Below are positions 16,712 to 25,810 of a stretch of 64,000 nt of DNA, in pieces. Location of the stretch: contig NZ_JAAQYM010000009.1 in assembly GCF_012986595.1 (NCBI RefSeq), positions 62,001 to 126,000 of the forward strand, given 5' to 3'. How positions within the stretch are numbered: the stretch's first letter is position 1; every line of letters starts with the position of its first letter. Origin of the DNA: Pseudomonas koreensis (lineage in GTDB: Bacteria; Pseudomonadota; Gammaproteobacteria; Pseudomonadales; Pseudomonadaceae). The position numbers and the translations under genes are program-made. The notes under the pieces were generated by a model that saw nothing but the letters and a program-made list of their open reading frames with translations, had not been told where the DNA came from and searched no databases.

Positions 16712-17511
16712 TGCGTCGTCTGTGGCTGGCGGTTCTGCTGCTGGCCTGCGCCGGCCCGGTGCTGGCGAGCCTGCGGGTGGTGAGCCTCGCGCCTTCTCTG
16801 TCTGAAATCGCCGTTGAGCTGGATTCGGCTGACCTCTTGGTCGGTGTGCTGGATGCTGGCGAGCGTCCTGCTGCGCTCAAGGATGTGCCGTCAGTGGGGC
16901 GCTACGGTCAATTGGACATGGAGCGACTGCTCAGCCTCAAGCCCGATTTATTGCTGCTGTGGCCCGGCAGTGTCGGCCCGGCGCAACGCGACCAACTCAA
17001 ACAGCTGAACATTCCGACTTACGTGGCCGAACCGCACAATCTCGAACAGCTGTCTGCGCAGATTGAAGCGATTGCCAGTCAATTGCGGCGGCCTGAGCGT
17101 GGGCTGAAACTGGCTGCTGAGCTGCGCGAGAAACTCAATGACTTGCGCCAGCGCTATCGCCGGGACACGCCGTTGAACGTCTTCTACCAAGTCTGGGACA
17201 AGCCGTTGTACACCGTCGGTGGCGGGCAGATCATCAGCGATGCGCTTGAAGTGTGCGGTGCACGCAACGTGTTCGCCGACCTGAGCCTGCCGGCGCCGCA
17301 GGTCAGTATCGAAGCGGTGTTGCAACGCAATCCCGAGGTGATTCTGGCCGGCGATCAGGCCCAGCTTGATGCGTGGAAAGCGTGGCCGCAGGTGGCGGCA
17401 GTGGGGCATGGGCAGTTGCTGTTGGTCAGCGACAAAGGCCTGGAACGTCCGAGCGGGCAGATGATCGAAGCCACCGCCAAACTGTGTAAGCTCATTCAGC
17501 CACAACGCTAA
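16711..17511 (+). CDS. btuF: Periplasmic cobalamin-binding protein
   Basis: 266 residues with a signal peptide ending at PVLAS. The type III binding-protein fold is evident: LRVVSLAPSLSEIAVEL, then VGRYGQLDMERLLSLKPDLLLLW, a long backbone helix (about 120-155) and VWDKPLYTVGGGQIISDALEVCGARNVFADL. BtuF captures B12 in the periplasm for BtuCD, whose genes are not here. ATG 16711 shares its A with the preceding TGA. The convergent neighbour is btuB, the outer membrane receptor. Confidence 0.9.
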   Translation: MRRLWLAVLLLACAGPVLASLRVVSLAPSLSEIAVELDSADLLVGVLDAGERPAALKDVPSVGRYGQLDMERLLSLKPDLLLLWPGSVGPAQRDQLKQLNIPTYVAEPHNLEQLSAQIEAIASQLRRPERGLKLAAELREKLNDLRQRYRRDTPLNVFYQVWDKPLYTVGGGQIISDALEVCGARNVFADLSLPAPQVSIEAVLQRNPEVILAGDQAQLDAWKAWPQVAAVGHGQLLLVSDKGLERPSGQMIEATAKLCKLIQPQR

Positions 17512-17513
17512 TC

Positions 17514-17647
17514 TTGTGGCGAGGGAGCTTGCTCCCGCTGGGCTGCGCAGCAGCACCAAAACCTGTCACTCAAATCTGCCTGCCACGCCGAGCAAGCCGG
17601 ATTACGACTGCTGCGCAGCCGGGCGGGAGCAAGCTCCCTCGCCACAG
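17514..17647. repeat. REP doublet, family D
   Basis: Outer arms CTTGTGGCGAGGGAGCTTGC and its complement, inner arms around GGGCTGCGCAGCAG/CTGCTGCGCAGCC. It separates the convergent btuF and btuB genes and may act as a shared transcription barrier. Confidence 0.88.
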
Positions 17648-17663
17648 TTGATCAAGGTTTACC

Positions 17664-19547
17664 TTAGAGCCCCGGTGTCCAGGTCACGCCAAACGCCCAC
17701 GCCCGACCTTCCTCGCGATAGCCATACTGACTGCCGTCATAGCTGTACAACGCGCGGCTGTAACCCTTGTCCAGCAGGTTATCCAGCTTCAGGTCCAGCT
17801 TGATCTCGCGGTTCAGCGCCCAACTGCTGCGCAATCCGACGGTGCCGTAGCCACCTAGCGGCTGGGTGTTGTTCAAATCGTCGTAACTGCCGCTGACCAA
17901 TTGCCAGCTGGCGCCCAGCCCCAACCGGTCGAACTGGCGATCCAGATCCCAACTGGCCGTACGCCGCGCGCGACGGGCCAGGGTATGCCCGGTGTCGCGA
18001 TCACGCGGGTCGATGAGCGCCACGCCGAGGTTGCTCTGCCAGCCGAACAGTTCCTGCTTCAGCGCCGCTTCGAAGCCGTTGATCCGGGCCGAGGCAACGT
18101 TTTCCGGGCGTGAGTGGCTGCCGAAGATGATCGCGTCTTCCAGGTCCGTGCGATAAATCGACGCTTCGAGACGGCTGGTGTCGCTCAACTGGCTGCGCCA
18201 TTGCAGCTCGTAGCTTTTCGAGGTTTCCGGTTTCAGGTCCGGGTTGCTGAAATCCGGGTAGTACAGGTCGTTGAAGGTCGGCGCGCGGAAGCCTTCGCTG
18301 TAGCTCAGCAGCAGATCGTTGTCCGGGTTCAGCGGCAGGTTAAAGGTGCCGCTCCAAGTGTTCTGGCTGCCGAACTGCTGGTTGTCGTCGTGGCGCAGGC
18401 CCAGTTCTGTGGAGAAGCTGTCGGCCTGATAGCGATGCTGGATGAACGCGGCGCGGTTCCAGCGGCTGTCTTCGTTGAACGCGGTGCTGCTGTTGACCCG
18501 GTCTTGGTACCAGTCGCCGCCAAGGATCAGGCTGTTGCGCGCATCCAGGGTCAGGTCGTTCTGCCAGTTCAGCGAGTCGCGGTAGGTGTTGAACACCGTG
18601 CGCTCGTCGCTGAGTTTGTCGAGGGTCTTCTCGCGGTTCTCGCTGTGGCCGAGCTCGATGCGGGTTTTCCAGGTTTCGTTGACCCGGGCATCGACGTAGC
18701 TGCTGACACTGTTGACGTTGAAGTCGCTGTAGGGCTGCTGCTGCACCGACTCGAAGGTGTTCGTGTCGAAGCGGCCAAAGGGGTTGTCGAACTCGCTCTT
18801 GCCACGGTTATCCAGCAGATTGGCGCCGATCTCAACGTCATCGGTCAGCGCATGGCTGAGGCTCAGGCTGACGGATTTGTTGCGGTAGGCATCGTGATCG
18901 CTGTCGCTGGGGTAGGACTCGTGAGTGCGGTCGAGGCCGGCGGTGTCATCCAGGCTGGCGCCAAGGTTGAAGCGGGTTTTGTCATCGCCACCGGACAGGC
19001 CAAGGCTGCGCTCCCAGGTCTGGTTGCTGCCGAAACCGACGTGCAGACGTGGCTGCAGGCCTTGCTCGTTGCCGCGGCGGGTGAAGATCTGAATCACCCC
19101 GCCAATCGCATCGCTGCCATAAATCACCGAACGCGAACCGCGCAGCACTTCAACGCGCTCGATCTGGTCGATGTTCAGGTGCTGCAGGTTGCTGTCGCCG
19201 GAGGTCGAGCTGCCGATGCGCTGCCCATCGAGCAGCACCAGACTCTGCGCAGACTGCGTGCCGCGAATGTAGATCCCCGGCAGGCTGCCGCGCCCACCGG
19301 CCTGCGCCACTTGCACGCCTGGCACCCGCTGCACCAGATCGGTGACGCTGCTCGGTTGCAGGCGGTCGATGTCTTCGCGAGTGAACACGGTGTTGGCCGC
19401 GCTGCTGTCATTGCGCGCCTCGACCTGGCGATTGGCGCTGATCAGCGTGTCCGGCAGCTTCAGGGCTTCGTCGCGTTCGAAGGTGTCAGCGAGGGCGCTG
19501 GCGGCTGGCAGCAGGAGGAAGGGCAGGGCGAGGCGCGGGAGGTTCAT
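17664..19547 (-). CDS. btuB: TonB-dependent vitamin B12 receptor
   Basis: 627 residues from ATG 19547. A signal peptide ends at SALA; a TonB-box-like segment (LPDTLISANR) follows, then the plug domain (TREDIDRLQPSSVTDLVQRVPGVQV, GIYIRGTQSAQSLVLLDGQRIG, VEVLRGSRSVIYGSDAIGGVIQIFTR) and a 22-strand-type barrel ending in WAFGVTWTPGL. The short size and close similarity in layout to E. coli BtuB support B12. Only 135 bases, mostly a REP doublet, separate it from dxs upstream, leaving no room for the cobalamin riboswitch often found before btuB. Confidence 0.9.
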   Translation of the reverse strand: MNLPRLALPFLLLPAASALADTFERDEALKLPDTLISANRQVEARNDSSAANTVFTREDIDRLQPSSVTDLVQRVPGVQVAQAGGRGSLPGIYIRGTQSAQSLVLLDGQRIGSSTSGDSNLQHLNIDQIERVEVLRGSRSVIYGSDAIGGVIQIFTRRGNEQGLQPRLHVGFGSNQTWERSLGLSGGDDKTRFNLGASLDDTAGLDRTHESYPSDSDHDAYRNKSVSLSLSHALTDDVEIGANLLDNRGKSEFDNPFGRFDTNTFESVQQQPYSDFNVNSVSSYVDARVNETWKTRIELGHSENREKTLDKLSDERTVFNTYRDSLNWQNDLTLDARNSLILGGDWYQDRVNSSTAFNEDSRWNRAAFIQHRYQADSFSTELGLRHDDNQQFGSQNTWSGTFNLPLNPDNDLLLSYSEGFRAPTFNDLYYPDFSNPDLKPETSKSYELQWRSQLSDTSRLEASIYRTDLEDAIIFGSHSRPENVASARINGFEAALKQELFGWQSNLGVALIDPRDRDTGHTLARRARRTASWDLDRQFDRLGLGASWQLVSGSYDDLNNTQPLGGYGTVGLRSSWALNREIKLDLKLDNLLDKGYSRALYSYDGSQYGYREEGRAWAFGVTWTPGL

Positions 19548-19572
19548 GACAATCCATGGTTTATGCAAAAAC

Positions 19573-19673
19573 CTGTAGGAGCTGCCGAAGGCTGCGATCT
19601 TTTGCTTTTGAGAAAGGTCTGGAGCTGCCGACGATCACGATCAAAAGATCGCAGCCTTCGGCAGCTCCTACAG
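19573..19673. repeat. REP doublet, family A
   Basis: Inverted arms CTGTAGGAGCTGCCGAAGGC and complement around a 40-base spacer; fills most of the dxs-btuB gap. Confidence 0.85.
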
Positions 19674-19682
19674 GGGGGAGTG

Positions 19683-21581
19683 TCAGCGGTTGAGCAACGC
19701 CAGACGCTCACGAATCGACGCCTCGATTCCGGCCTCGTCCAGTCCGCATTCGGCCAGCATTTGCGCTGGTTTCGCATGCTCGACATAAATGTCCGGCAAG
19801 CCCAGGTGCAGCATCGACTTGAGGATGTTCTCGCGTGCCAGGAACTCGCTGACCGCGCCACCGGCGCCGCCCATGATCGCGTTCTCTTCGATGGTCACCA
19901 GCAGCTCGTGGCTGCCGGCGATCTCGCGCACCAGCTGTTCATCCAGCGGTTTGACGAAACGCATGTCGACCACGGTCGCATCCAGCTTCTCGGCGACTTT
20001 CAGTGCTTCGGTCAGTTGCACGCCGAACACCAGCAGCGCGACGTTGCTGCCCTGACGACGAACGATGCCCTTGCCGATTTCAATCGGTTCGAGGTCTTTG
20101 TCGATGGTCGCGTTCGGGCCGGTGCCGCGAGGGTAACGCACTGCCGCCGGGCCGTTGTACAGGTGACCGGTGGTGAGCATCTTGCGCAGTTCGTTTTCGT
20201 CGCTCGGGGTCATGATGACCATGCCCGGGATGCAGCGCAGGTACGACAGGTCGAAGCTACCGGCGTGGGTCGGGCCGTCTTCGCCCACCAGACCGGCACG
20301 GTCGATGGCGAATAGTACGTCGAGGTTCTGCACCGCGACGTCGTGCACCAACTGGTCGTAACCGCGTTGCAGGAACGTCGAGTAGATCGCCACTACCGGT
20401 TTGGCGCCTTCGCAGGCCATGCCGGCGGCGAACGTCACGGCGTGCTGCTCGGCAATCGCCACGTCGAAGTAGCGCAGCGGGAAGCGTTCGCTGAACGCCA
20501 CCAGGTCCGAGCCTTCCTTCATCGCCGGGGTGATGCCTACCAGACGCGGGTCAGCCGCGGCCATGTCGCACAGCCATTCACCGAACACCGCCGAATACTT
20601 CGGCCCGCCGGCCTTTTTCGGCGCAGCGGCCGGGGCGTCGAGCGGTTCGAGCTTGGTGATCGCGTGATAACCAATCGGGTCGACTTCCGCCGGGGCGAAG
20701 CCTTTGCCTTTCTTGGTGACGATGTGCAGGAACTGCGGGCCCTTCAGATCGCGCATGTTGCGCAGGGTGGCGATCAGAGTCGGCAGGTCGTGGCCGTCGA
20801 TCGGGCCGATGTAGTTCCAGCCCAGCTCTTCGAACAGGGTGCCGGGAACCAGCATGCCTTTTGCGTATTCTTCGGTGCGGCGAGCGATTTCCCAGGCACC
20901 GGGCAGGCGCGACAGGACTTTCTTGCTGCCTTCACGCATGCTCGCGTAAGTGCGGCTGGAAAGGATTTTCGCCAGATAATTCGACAGGCCACCGACATTG
21001 CGCGAGATCGACATGTCGTTGTCGTTGAGGATCACCAGCATGTTGGCGTTGACTTCCGGCGCGTGGTTCAACGCCTCGAAGGCCATGCCGGCGGTCAGCG
21101 CGCCGTCACCGATCACGGCAATCGCCTTGCGATCGCTGTTTTGCAGACGGGCGGCAATCGCCATGCCCAGCGCTGCGCTGATCGAGGTGCTGGAGTGGCC
21201 GACGCCAAAGGTGTCGTACTCGCTCTCGGCGCGACGCGGGAAGGCGGCGATGCCGTCCTTCTGGCGCAGGGTTTCCATGCGCTGACGACGACCGGTGAGG
21301 ATCTTGTGCGGATACGCCTGATGACCGACGTCCCACACCAGCCGGTCATCCGGGGTGTCGAAGACGTAATGCAACGCGATGGTCAGCTCGATGACGCCCA
21401 AGCCGGCACCGAAATGCCCACCGGTCTGGCCGACCGTGTAGAGCAATTCCAGGCGCAACTCATCGGCCAGGGTTTCCAGCTCGGCTTCGCCTAACCGGCG
21501 CAGGCCGTCCGGCGTGTTCGCGCGGTCGAGCAGGGGCGTGGTCGGGCGCTTGCGGGGAATCTCATGAAACGTCGTGGGCAT
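19683..21581 (-). CDS. dxs: 1-deoxy-D-xylulose-5-phosphate synthase
   Basis: 632 residues, full length. Thiamine-diphosphate domain: TVGQTGGHFGAGLGVIELT, VGHQAYPHKILTGR, GDGALTAGMAFEALNHA and NDNDMSIS; then the transketolase pyrimidine domain with DVAIAEQHAVTFAAGMA and RAGLVGEDGPTHAG, and the C-terminal domain with EENAIMGGAGGAV. It condenses pyruvate with glyceraldehyde 3-phosphate, the first step of the MEP isoprenoid pathway and also a source for thiamine and pyridoxal. It lies 91 bases after ispA, in the xseB-ispA-dxs operon. Confidence 0.97.
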   Translation of the reverse strand: MPTTFHEIPRKRPTTPLLDRANTPDGLRRLGEAELETLADELRLELLYTVGQTGGHFGAGLGVIELTIALHYVFDTPDDRLVWDVGHQAYPHKILTGRRQRMETLRQKDGIAAFPRRAESEYDTFGVGHSSTSISAALGMAIAARLQNSDRKAIAVIGDGALTAGMAFEALNHAPEVNANMLVILNDNDMSISRNVGGLSNYLAKILSSRTYASMREGSKKVLSRLPGAWEIARRTEEYAKGMLVPGTLFEELGWNYIGPIDGHDLPTLIATLRNMRDLKGPQFLHIVTKKGKGFAPAEVDPIGYHAITKLEPLDAPAAAPKKAGGPKYSAVFGEWLCDMAAADPRLVGITPAMKEGSDLVAFSERFPLRYFDVAIAEQHAVTFAAGMACEGAKPVVAIYSTFLQRGYDQLVHDVAVQNLDVLFAIDRAGLVGEDGPTHAGSFDLSYLRCIPGMVIMTPSDENELRKMLTTGHLYNGPAAVRYPRGTGPNATIDKDLEPIEIGKGIVRRQGSNVALLVFGVQLTEALKVAEKLDATVVDMRFVKPLDEQLVREIAGSHELLVTIEENAIMGGAGGAVSEFLARENILKSMLHLGLPDIYVEHAKPAQMLAECGLDEAGIEASIRERLALLNR

Positions 21582-21672
21582 CAGGCGAATCGTTATAGGT
21601 ATAAAAGATGCGGCAGTTTACCTGATGCATCGCCCCCTGCCCACGCGTTGGTCTTTTTTGGCAGGTTGGCGT

Positions 21673-22560
21673 TCAGTTACGCCGCTCGACGATATACCGG
21701 GCCAGGTCGCGCAAAGGCTCTGCTGCCGCGTCAAACGGTCGCAGCGCGTGCAGCGCCTGATCGCGCAGCTCCAGGGCGTAGGCCTTGGCTGCGTCCAGCC
21801 CCAGCAGGGCCGGGTAGGTTGGCTTGTCGCGGGCGATGTCGGCGCCTTGGCGTTTGCCGAGGGTTTCGGTATCGCTTTCGACGTCGAGAATGTCGTCCTG
21901 GACCTGGAATGCCAGACCAATGGCCTGTGCATAAATCTGCAGGGCCTTGAGTTCATCTTGCTCGGCACGGCCGCTGGCCAGGGCACCGAGCTTGACGCTG
22001 ACTTCGATCAGCGCGCCGGTCTTGTGCCGGTGCATCTGCTCCAGCGCTTGCTGGTCAAGCTTGAGGCCGACCGAACCGAGGTCGATGGCCTGACCGCCGA
22101 CCATGCCCGCCGGGCCTGCCGCATGCGCCAGCGCCGTGACCTGTTGCAGGCGGATGTCGGCGTCGAGGTTGCTCAGGCGCGGGTCGAGCAGAGCGCTGAA
22201 GGCCAGGCTCTGCAAACCGTCACCGGCGAGGATCGCGCAGGCTTCGTCGAATTTCTTGTGGGTGGTTGGCTGGCCGCGACGCAGGTCGTCGTCGTCCATC
22301 GCCGGCAAATCGTCGTGCACCAGCGAATAGGCGTGGATCAACTCCACCGCACAGGCTGCGCCGTTGGCCTGCTCGGCCTTGCCGCCGAGCGCTTCGCACG
22401 CCGCGTAGGCCAGCAGCGGACGTACGCGTTTGCCGCCGATCATCACGCTGTAGTGCATCGCCTCATACAGACGCGACAGCTCTGGCAACGGTGCTTTGAA
22501 GAGGATTTCCAGTGCCGCATTGACCCGCGCCTGGCTGGTCGCCGAATACGCTGCAATCAT
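21673..22560 (-). CDS. ispA: Farnesyl diphosphate synthase (IspA-type)
   Basis: 295 residues. The first Asp-rich motif is in VHDDLPAMDDDDLRRG and the second is DDILDVESD; KRVRPLLAYAACEALGG and KTGALIEVSVKLGALASG are further prenyltransferase motifs. It makes geranyl and farnesyl diphosphate from the MEP pathway products. The start overlaps the xseB stop by four bases. Confidence 0.96.
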   Translation of the reverse strand: MIAAYSATSQARVNAALEILFKAPLPELSRLYEAMHYSVMIGGKRVRPLLAYAACEALGGKAEQANGAACAVELIHAYSLVHDDLPAMDDDDLRRGQPTTHKKFDEACAILAGDGLQSLAFSALLDPRLSNLDADIRLQQVTALAHAAGPAGMVGGQAIDLGSVGLKLDQQALEQMHRHKTGALIEVSVKLGALASGRAEQDELKALQIYAQAIGLAFQVQDDILDVESDTETLGKRQGADIARDKPTYPALLGLDAAKAYALELRDQALHALRPFDAAAEPLRDLARYIVERRN

Positions 22561-22799
22561 TCTGGCTGTTCCGCGTCGAAGGGTTCCTCGGCGAGTTCGC
22601 CATCGCGCTCCAGCAGCACTTGCACCTTCTGCTCGGCCTGGGCCAGCGCTGCCTGGCAGTCACGGGTCAGACCGATGCCCTGCTCGAAAGCGATCAGCGA
22701 GTCTTCCAGCGACAATTCACCGTTCTCCAGACGCTCGACCAATGTTTGCAGGTCGGCGAGGGACTGTTCGAAATCCAGTGCAGCTTTTTTGCGGGCCAT
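22557..22799 (-). CDS. xseB: Exodeoxyribonuclease VII small subunit
   Basis: 80 residues. The motif DFEQSLADLQTLVERLENGELSLEDSLIAFEQGIGLTRDCQAAL, abbreviated here as FEQS...VERLE.GEL.LE.SL..FE.G..L, is diagnostic for XseB. It binds XseA to form the single-strand-specific exonuclease VII; xseA is elsewhere. First gene of the xseB-ispA-dxs operon. The acidic C-terminal tail (ELAEEPFDAEQPE) is typical. Confidence 0.95.
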   Translation of the reverse strand: MARKKAALDFEQSLADLQTLVERLENGELSLEDSLIAFEQGIGLTRDCQAALAQAEQKVQVLLERDGELAEEPFDAEQPE

Positions 22800-22907
22800 G
22801 GCGGCGATTTCCGGTTGACGTTAAACCGGCGCGACACTAGCAGATAGGGGGTTTATGGGCAAATGAGCGGGACTTGCGCAGGCATCGCCAAGGGCCGCAA
22901 AAACTTC

Positions 22908-23041
22908 TGTGGCGAGGGAGCTTGCTCCCGCTGGGTTGCGCAGCAACCCCAAAACCAGCCACCGCGATTCAACAGTTGAAGCGCGTCGGGTGGTCGGGGC
23001 CTGCTGCGCAGTCCAGCGGGAGCAAGCTCCCTCGCCACAGA
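22908..23041. repeat. REP doublet, family D
   Basis: Same structure as 17514-17647: outer arms CTGTGGCGAGGGAGCTTGC and complement, inner arms near TGCGCAGCAACC/GGCCTGCTGCGCAG. It occupies part of the 468-base divergent region between xseB and magA; the rest of that region holds the magA promoter and leader. Confidence 0.88.
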
Positions 23042-23122
23042 ATTTGTGGAGCTTCATGAGCGCTATTCGGCTCATGCCCCACAGACCTGCGTGATTCTCA
23101 CCGCAAATCCAGATGTATCTGA

Positions 23123-23151
23123 TTGTTAAAAAACTGCCGAATCGCTAATCT
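23123..23151 (+). promoter_or_regulatory. Putative sigma-70 promoter of the mag operon
   Basis: TTGTTA at 23123-23128 and TAATCT at 23146-23151 with a 17-base spacer. A start near 23158 gives a leader of about 110 bases. A stem GACCCG/CGGGTC at 23165-23183 lies at the start of the leader. Confidence 0.5.
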
Positions 23152-23219
23152 TCGCGCCTTCTACGACCCGGTAGTCACGGGTCTTTCAGACGAACCGCAG
23201 TTTCCACCGCTGTGAAGTA

Positions 23220-23230
23220 CCGAGGATCGG
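23220..23230 (+). promoter_or_regulatory. Putative RsmA/CsrA site in the mag leader
   Basis: CCGA-GGA-TCGG forms a perfect short stem with GGA in the loop, the hallmark of Rsm/Csr binding. A second GGA lies in the ribosome site GGCAGGAGGC (23254-23263) ahead of ATG 23268, so a dimer could bridge both and block translation. Rsm control of magD is known in P. aeruginosa. Confidence 0.5.
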
Positions 23231-23267
23231 GTGCAAGGTTTCGTTCAGGCATGGCAGGAGGCATTAC

Positions 23268-24059
23268 ATGCGTTCATTTCTTTGGCTGCTGATCGGCCTG
23301 GCCTGCGCACCGGCGCTGCTGGCGGCGCCGAGCGCTGAACTGTCGGAACCGTCCGGCGGCTGGCGTTACCACGGCCTGCTCGATCGCACGGAAAACCCGC
23401 AAGTCGCTTACCCCACGCCGCCGATTGATCGCGGCATTCAGCGCAATCGCACGATGATCCAGGGCCAGCTCAAGGCCATCGGCAATCAGCGCGGGCCGCA
23501 CACGCTGGCGGTCAACGGCAATCCATTGAATCTGTATACCGACGATGACGGGCGCTTCGCCCGGCCGTATGCGTTCGGCGCCGGTTCCAACAGTGTCGAA
23601 GTGCGCAGCGCCGAGGGCCAGTCGCTCAAGCGTGTGCAGTTCTATGAAGCGAATAACCTGCGCACCCCGGCGAAGATCCGTGTGGTGCTTGGCTGGGACG
23701 ATCCCAAGGCCGAGCTCGACCTGCACATCATTACGCCCGACGGCCAGCATGCGTTCTTCGCCCACACGGCGCTGACCAACGGCGGTGGTCTGGACCCGGA
23801 TGGGGTCGATGGCCCCGGCCCGGAAATGTTCACCATGACTGCGCCGCTGCATGGCACTTATCTGGTTTACGTCAACTATTGGGGCAACTTCGGCGACGGC
23901 GGCTATAACTTCGAGGAGGCCAGCAATCAGAACGAGGTCATCACCTCGCAAATCACGCTGGTACTCAACGAAAACACGGTCGACGAAAAACGCGAAACAT
24001 TCATCGTGCCCCTGCGGGCGATCGGTGATCTGCTGCTGGTCAAGACTTTCAACTATTAA
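23268..24059 (+). CDS. magA: MagA, DUF2135 (YfaP-like) periplasmic protein
   Basis: 263 residues with a signal peptide ending at LLA before APSAEL. The DUF2135 core has GWDDPKAELDLHIITPDGQ, GPEMFTMTAPLHGTYLVYVNYWG and a C-terminal ETFIVPLRAIGDLLLVKTF, a beta-sandwich with a DxDLH-type acidic edge. In P. aeruginosa MagA co-purifies with the macroglobulin MagD in the inner membrane. It is the first gene of the six-gene operon and a paralogue of the last one, MagF. Ribosome site AGGAGG seven bases before ATG. Confidence 0.82.
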   Translation: MRSFLWLLIGLACAPALLAAPSAELSEPSGGWRYHGLLDRTENPQVAYPTPPIDRGIQRNRTMIQGQLKAIGNQRGPHTLAVNGNPLNLYTDDDGRFARPYAFGAGSNSVEVRSAEGQSLKRVQFYEANNLRTPAKIRVVLGWDDPKAELDLHIITPDGQHAFFAHTALTNGGGLDPDGVDGPGPEMFTMTAPLHGTYLVYVNYWGNFGDGGYNFEEASNQNEVITSQITLVLNENTVDEKRETFIVPLRAIGDLLLVKTFNY

Positions 24060-24097
24060 GCATCCCGCACCACGGATGAACTTCGGGTTTTGTGAAC

Positions 24098-25810
24098 ATG
24101 AGTGATAACGCTGCTTCTCCGGCCGTCCCGACACCTGCCGGCCAACCTTCCCGGCGCTGGCCGGCGCTGCTGATCGGCCTGGCTCTGGTGGCCGGGGTGG
24201 CCGGTGGTCTCGGCTGGCTGCTGCACAAGCCCAAGGTGCCGGCGGCAGCGCTGGCCAGCGACAAGCTCGGCCTGAGCCGTCCTGACGCGCTGCTGGAAAC
24301 CCGCTCCCTGAGCCAGTTGCCCAAGGACCTGCTGACGGTGCCGTTCCTCAAGGCCACGCTCACCGAGGATTTCGTCTTCTATTACGAAACCCACGCCGAC
24401 CGCCTCGGCCTGATCGGCAGCCTGCGGCGGATCATCTACGAGCATGACCTGAAGCTGCAGGACAGCCTGATCGAGCAGCTTTTCGATCAACCGGCGGACG
24501 TCGCGTTGTGGCGCGGTGCGGATGGCCGGCTCAAGGATTTCCTGCTGGTGATGGATCGCGGCGGACTGGCGAAACTGCTGGAGCCGCTGGCGAAAGTGGC
24601 GCTGGACGATTCGCAGCTCAGCGTTTTCGGCAGCCTCAAGGTCGGCAACGACGAGGTGCCGCTGTACCAGCTCAGCTACAACGCCAGCAAATCGCTGCTG
24701 TTCGCTTCGCGCGGCGACAAACTGGTGGTGCTGTCCAATCCGAACAAGTATTACGACCCGGCCAATGGCGAGTCCGAAGAGTCTGGGCATGTATCGCCGC
24801 AAGCGCTGGCGGCCCTGCTCAACGGCGACAAACTGTTCCCCGAAGCCTTCGGTCTGCCGGCCAAGGCGCCGGAGATCAAACAGCGTCTGTCGGTGAATTC
24901 CAGTGTGCTCGCCATGGGCTATCAACGTTTCATCCCGAACTTCGCCGGGCTGCGCTTCGACATGGACGACAAGGGCTGGCACAGCTTCCTCGCCATGGAT
25001 GAGCTGGATAACCAGCCGGACTTCGATTTCAAACCGGTGTGGCAAGCCATGCCGCTGGGCGCCAGTGCCTGCGTGACCTTGCCGGTGGCGGCCGAACCGC
25101 AGAAGCCATTGTTGGTGAAACTTGGCGCGGATGAGGCGGTGGCGCAGAAACTCACCGAGCACGTCGCCGGTGCGGCTGGCCTGTGCTGGTACGCCGACTC
25201 ACGGCTGTACACGCCATTGCTGGTCGCCAGCCTGAAGGACGAGGACAGCAGCAAGCTCGACGGCGACCTGGGCACCTTGTTCGGTTCGATGGTTGGCGCC
25301 TACGAGTCGAATGTCGACGAACACGCGTTCCCAGTGGTCGAGAAGCAGGAAGGCCAGAGCCATGTCTGGCAGCGTCAGGTCAGCTCCAATTTCGGCCCTT
25401 ACGCCGCCAAGACTGCCGAGAATCCGGATGCGATCAGCGGCAAGGCATTCATGAAAGTCAGCCTCGCCCGTCACGGTTCGACGCTGCTGTTTTCCCTCGA
25501 CGACAAACTGGTCGACAAGGCGCTGGGCACGCTCGACAAACGCTTCCCGCCGATGGCCGACGTACTGCCCAAAGACGTGCTGATGCCGATCTACTTCGGT
25601 CCGGATTCGATGGCGCAACTGATGCAGCAGGAAACCCTCGACAGCCTGCCGCAGGACATGGAGCCGGTGTTCTACAACGCGGCGCAAACCTACCTGATCC
25701 CGAAACTGCGCACCCTCGGTGGCTACGGCAAATATGCCCTGACCCTGCCCGAAGGCAGCGAGCCTGACGGCCACTGGCAATGGCTGCCGCTGGAATGGAA
25801 AGCGCTGTGA
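24098..25810 (+). CDS. magB: MagB, DUF2138 (YfaA-like) membrane-anchored protein
   Basis: 570 residues from ATG 24098; a GTG two codons earlier is an alternative. After a short Pro/Ala-rich cytoplasmic tail there is one membrane helix (about 21-42, ALLIGLALVAGVAGGLGWLL), and the remaining 520 residues should be periplasmic. DUF2138 is the family of E. coli YfaA. With its single anchor it is a natural candidate for holding the soluble Mag proteins at the inner membrane; co-purification of MagB with MagD is known in P. aeruginosa. No catalytic motif was recognised. Confidence 0.8.
   Translation: MSDNAASPAVPTPAGQPSRRWPALLIGLALVAGVAGGLGWLLHKPKVPAAALASDKLGLSRPDALLETRSLSQLPKDLLTVPFLKATLTEDFVFYYETHADRLGLIGSLRRIIYEHDLKLQDSLIEQLFDQPADVALWRGADGRLKDFLLVMDRGGLAKLLEPLAKVALDDSQLSVFGSLKVGNDEVPLYQLSYNASKSLLFASRGDKLVVLSNPNKYYDPANGESEESGHVSPQALAALLNGDKLFPEAFGLPAKAPEIKQRLSVNSSVLAMGYQRFIPNFAGLRFDMDDKGWHSFLAMDELDNQPDFDFKPVWQAMPLGASACVTLPVAAEPQKPLLVKLGADEAVAQKLTEHVAGAAGLCWYADSRLYTPLLVASLKDEDSSKLDGDLGTLFGSMVGAYESNVDEHAFPVVEKQEGQSHVWQRQVSSNFGPYAAKTAENPDAISGKAFMKVSLARHGSTLLFSLDDKLVDKALGTLDKRFPPMADVLPKDVLMPIYFGPDSMAQLMQQETLDSLPQDMEPVFYNAAQTYLIPKLRTLGGYGKYALTLPEGSEPDGHWQWLPLEWKAL

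Noticed and set aside
18114..20315. A 733-codon open frame antisense to btuB and dxs
   Set aside because: Runs through two real genes and a REP element; composition typical of an antisense shadow.
23123..23268. Longer sRNA gene in the mag leader
   Set aside because: The hairpins fit a 5' leader; no independent terminator before the start codon.
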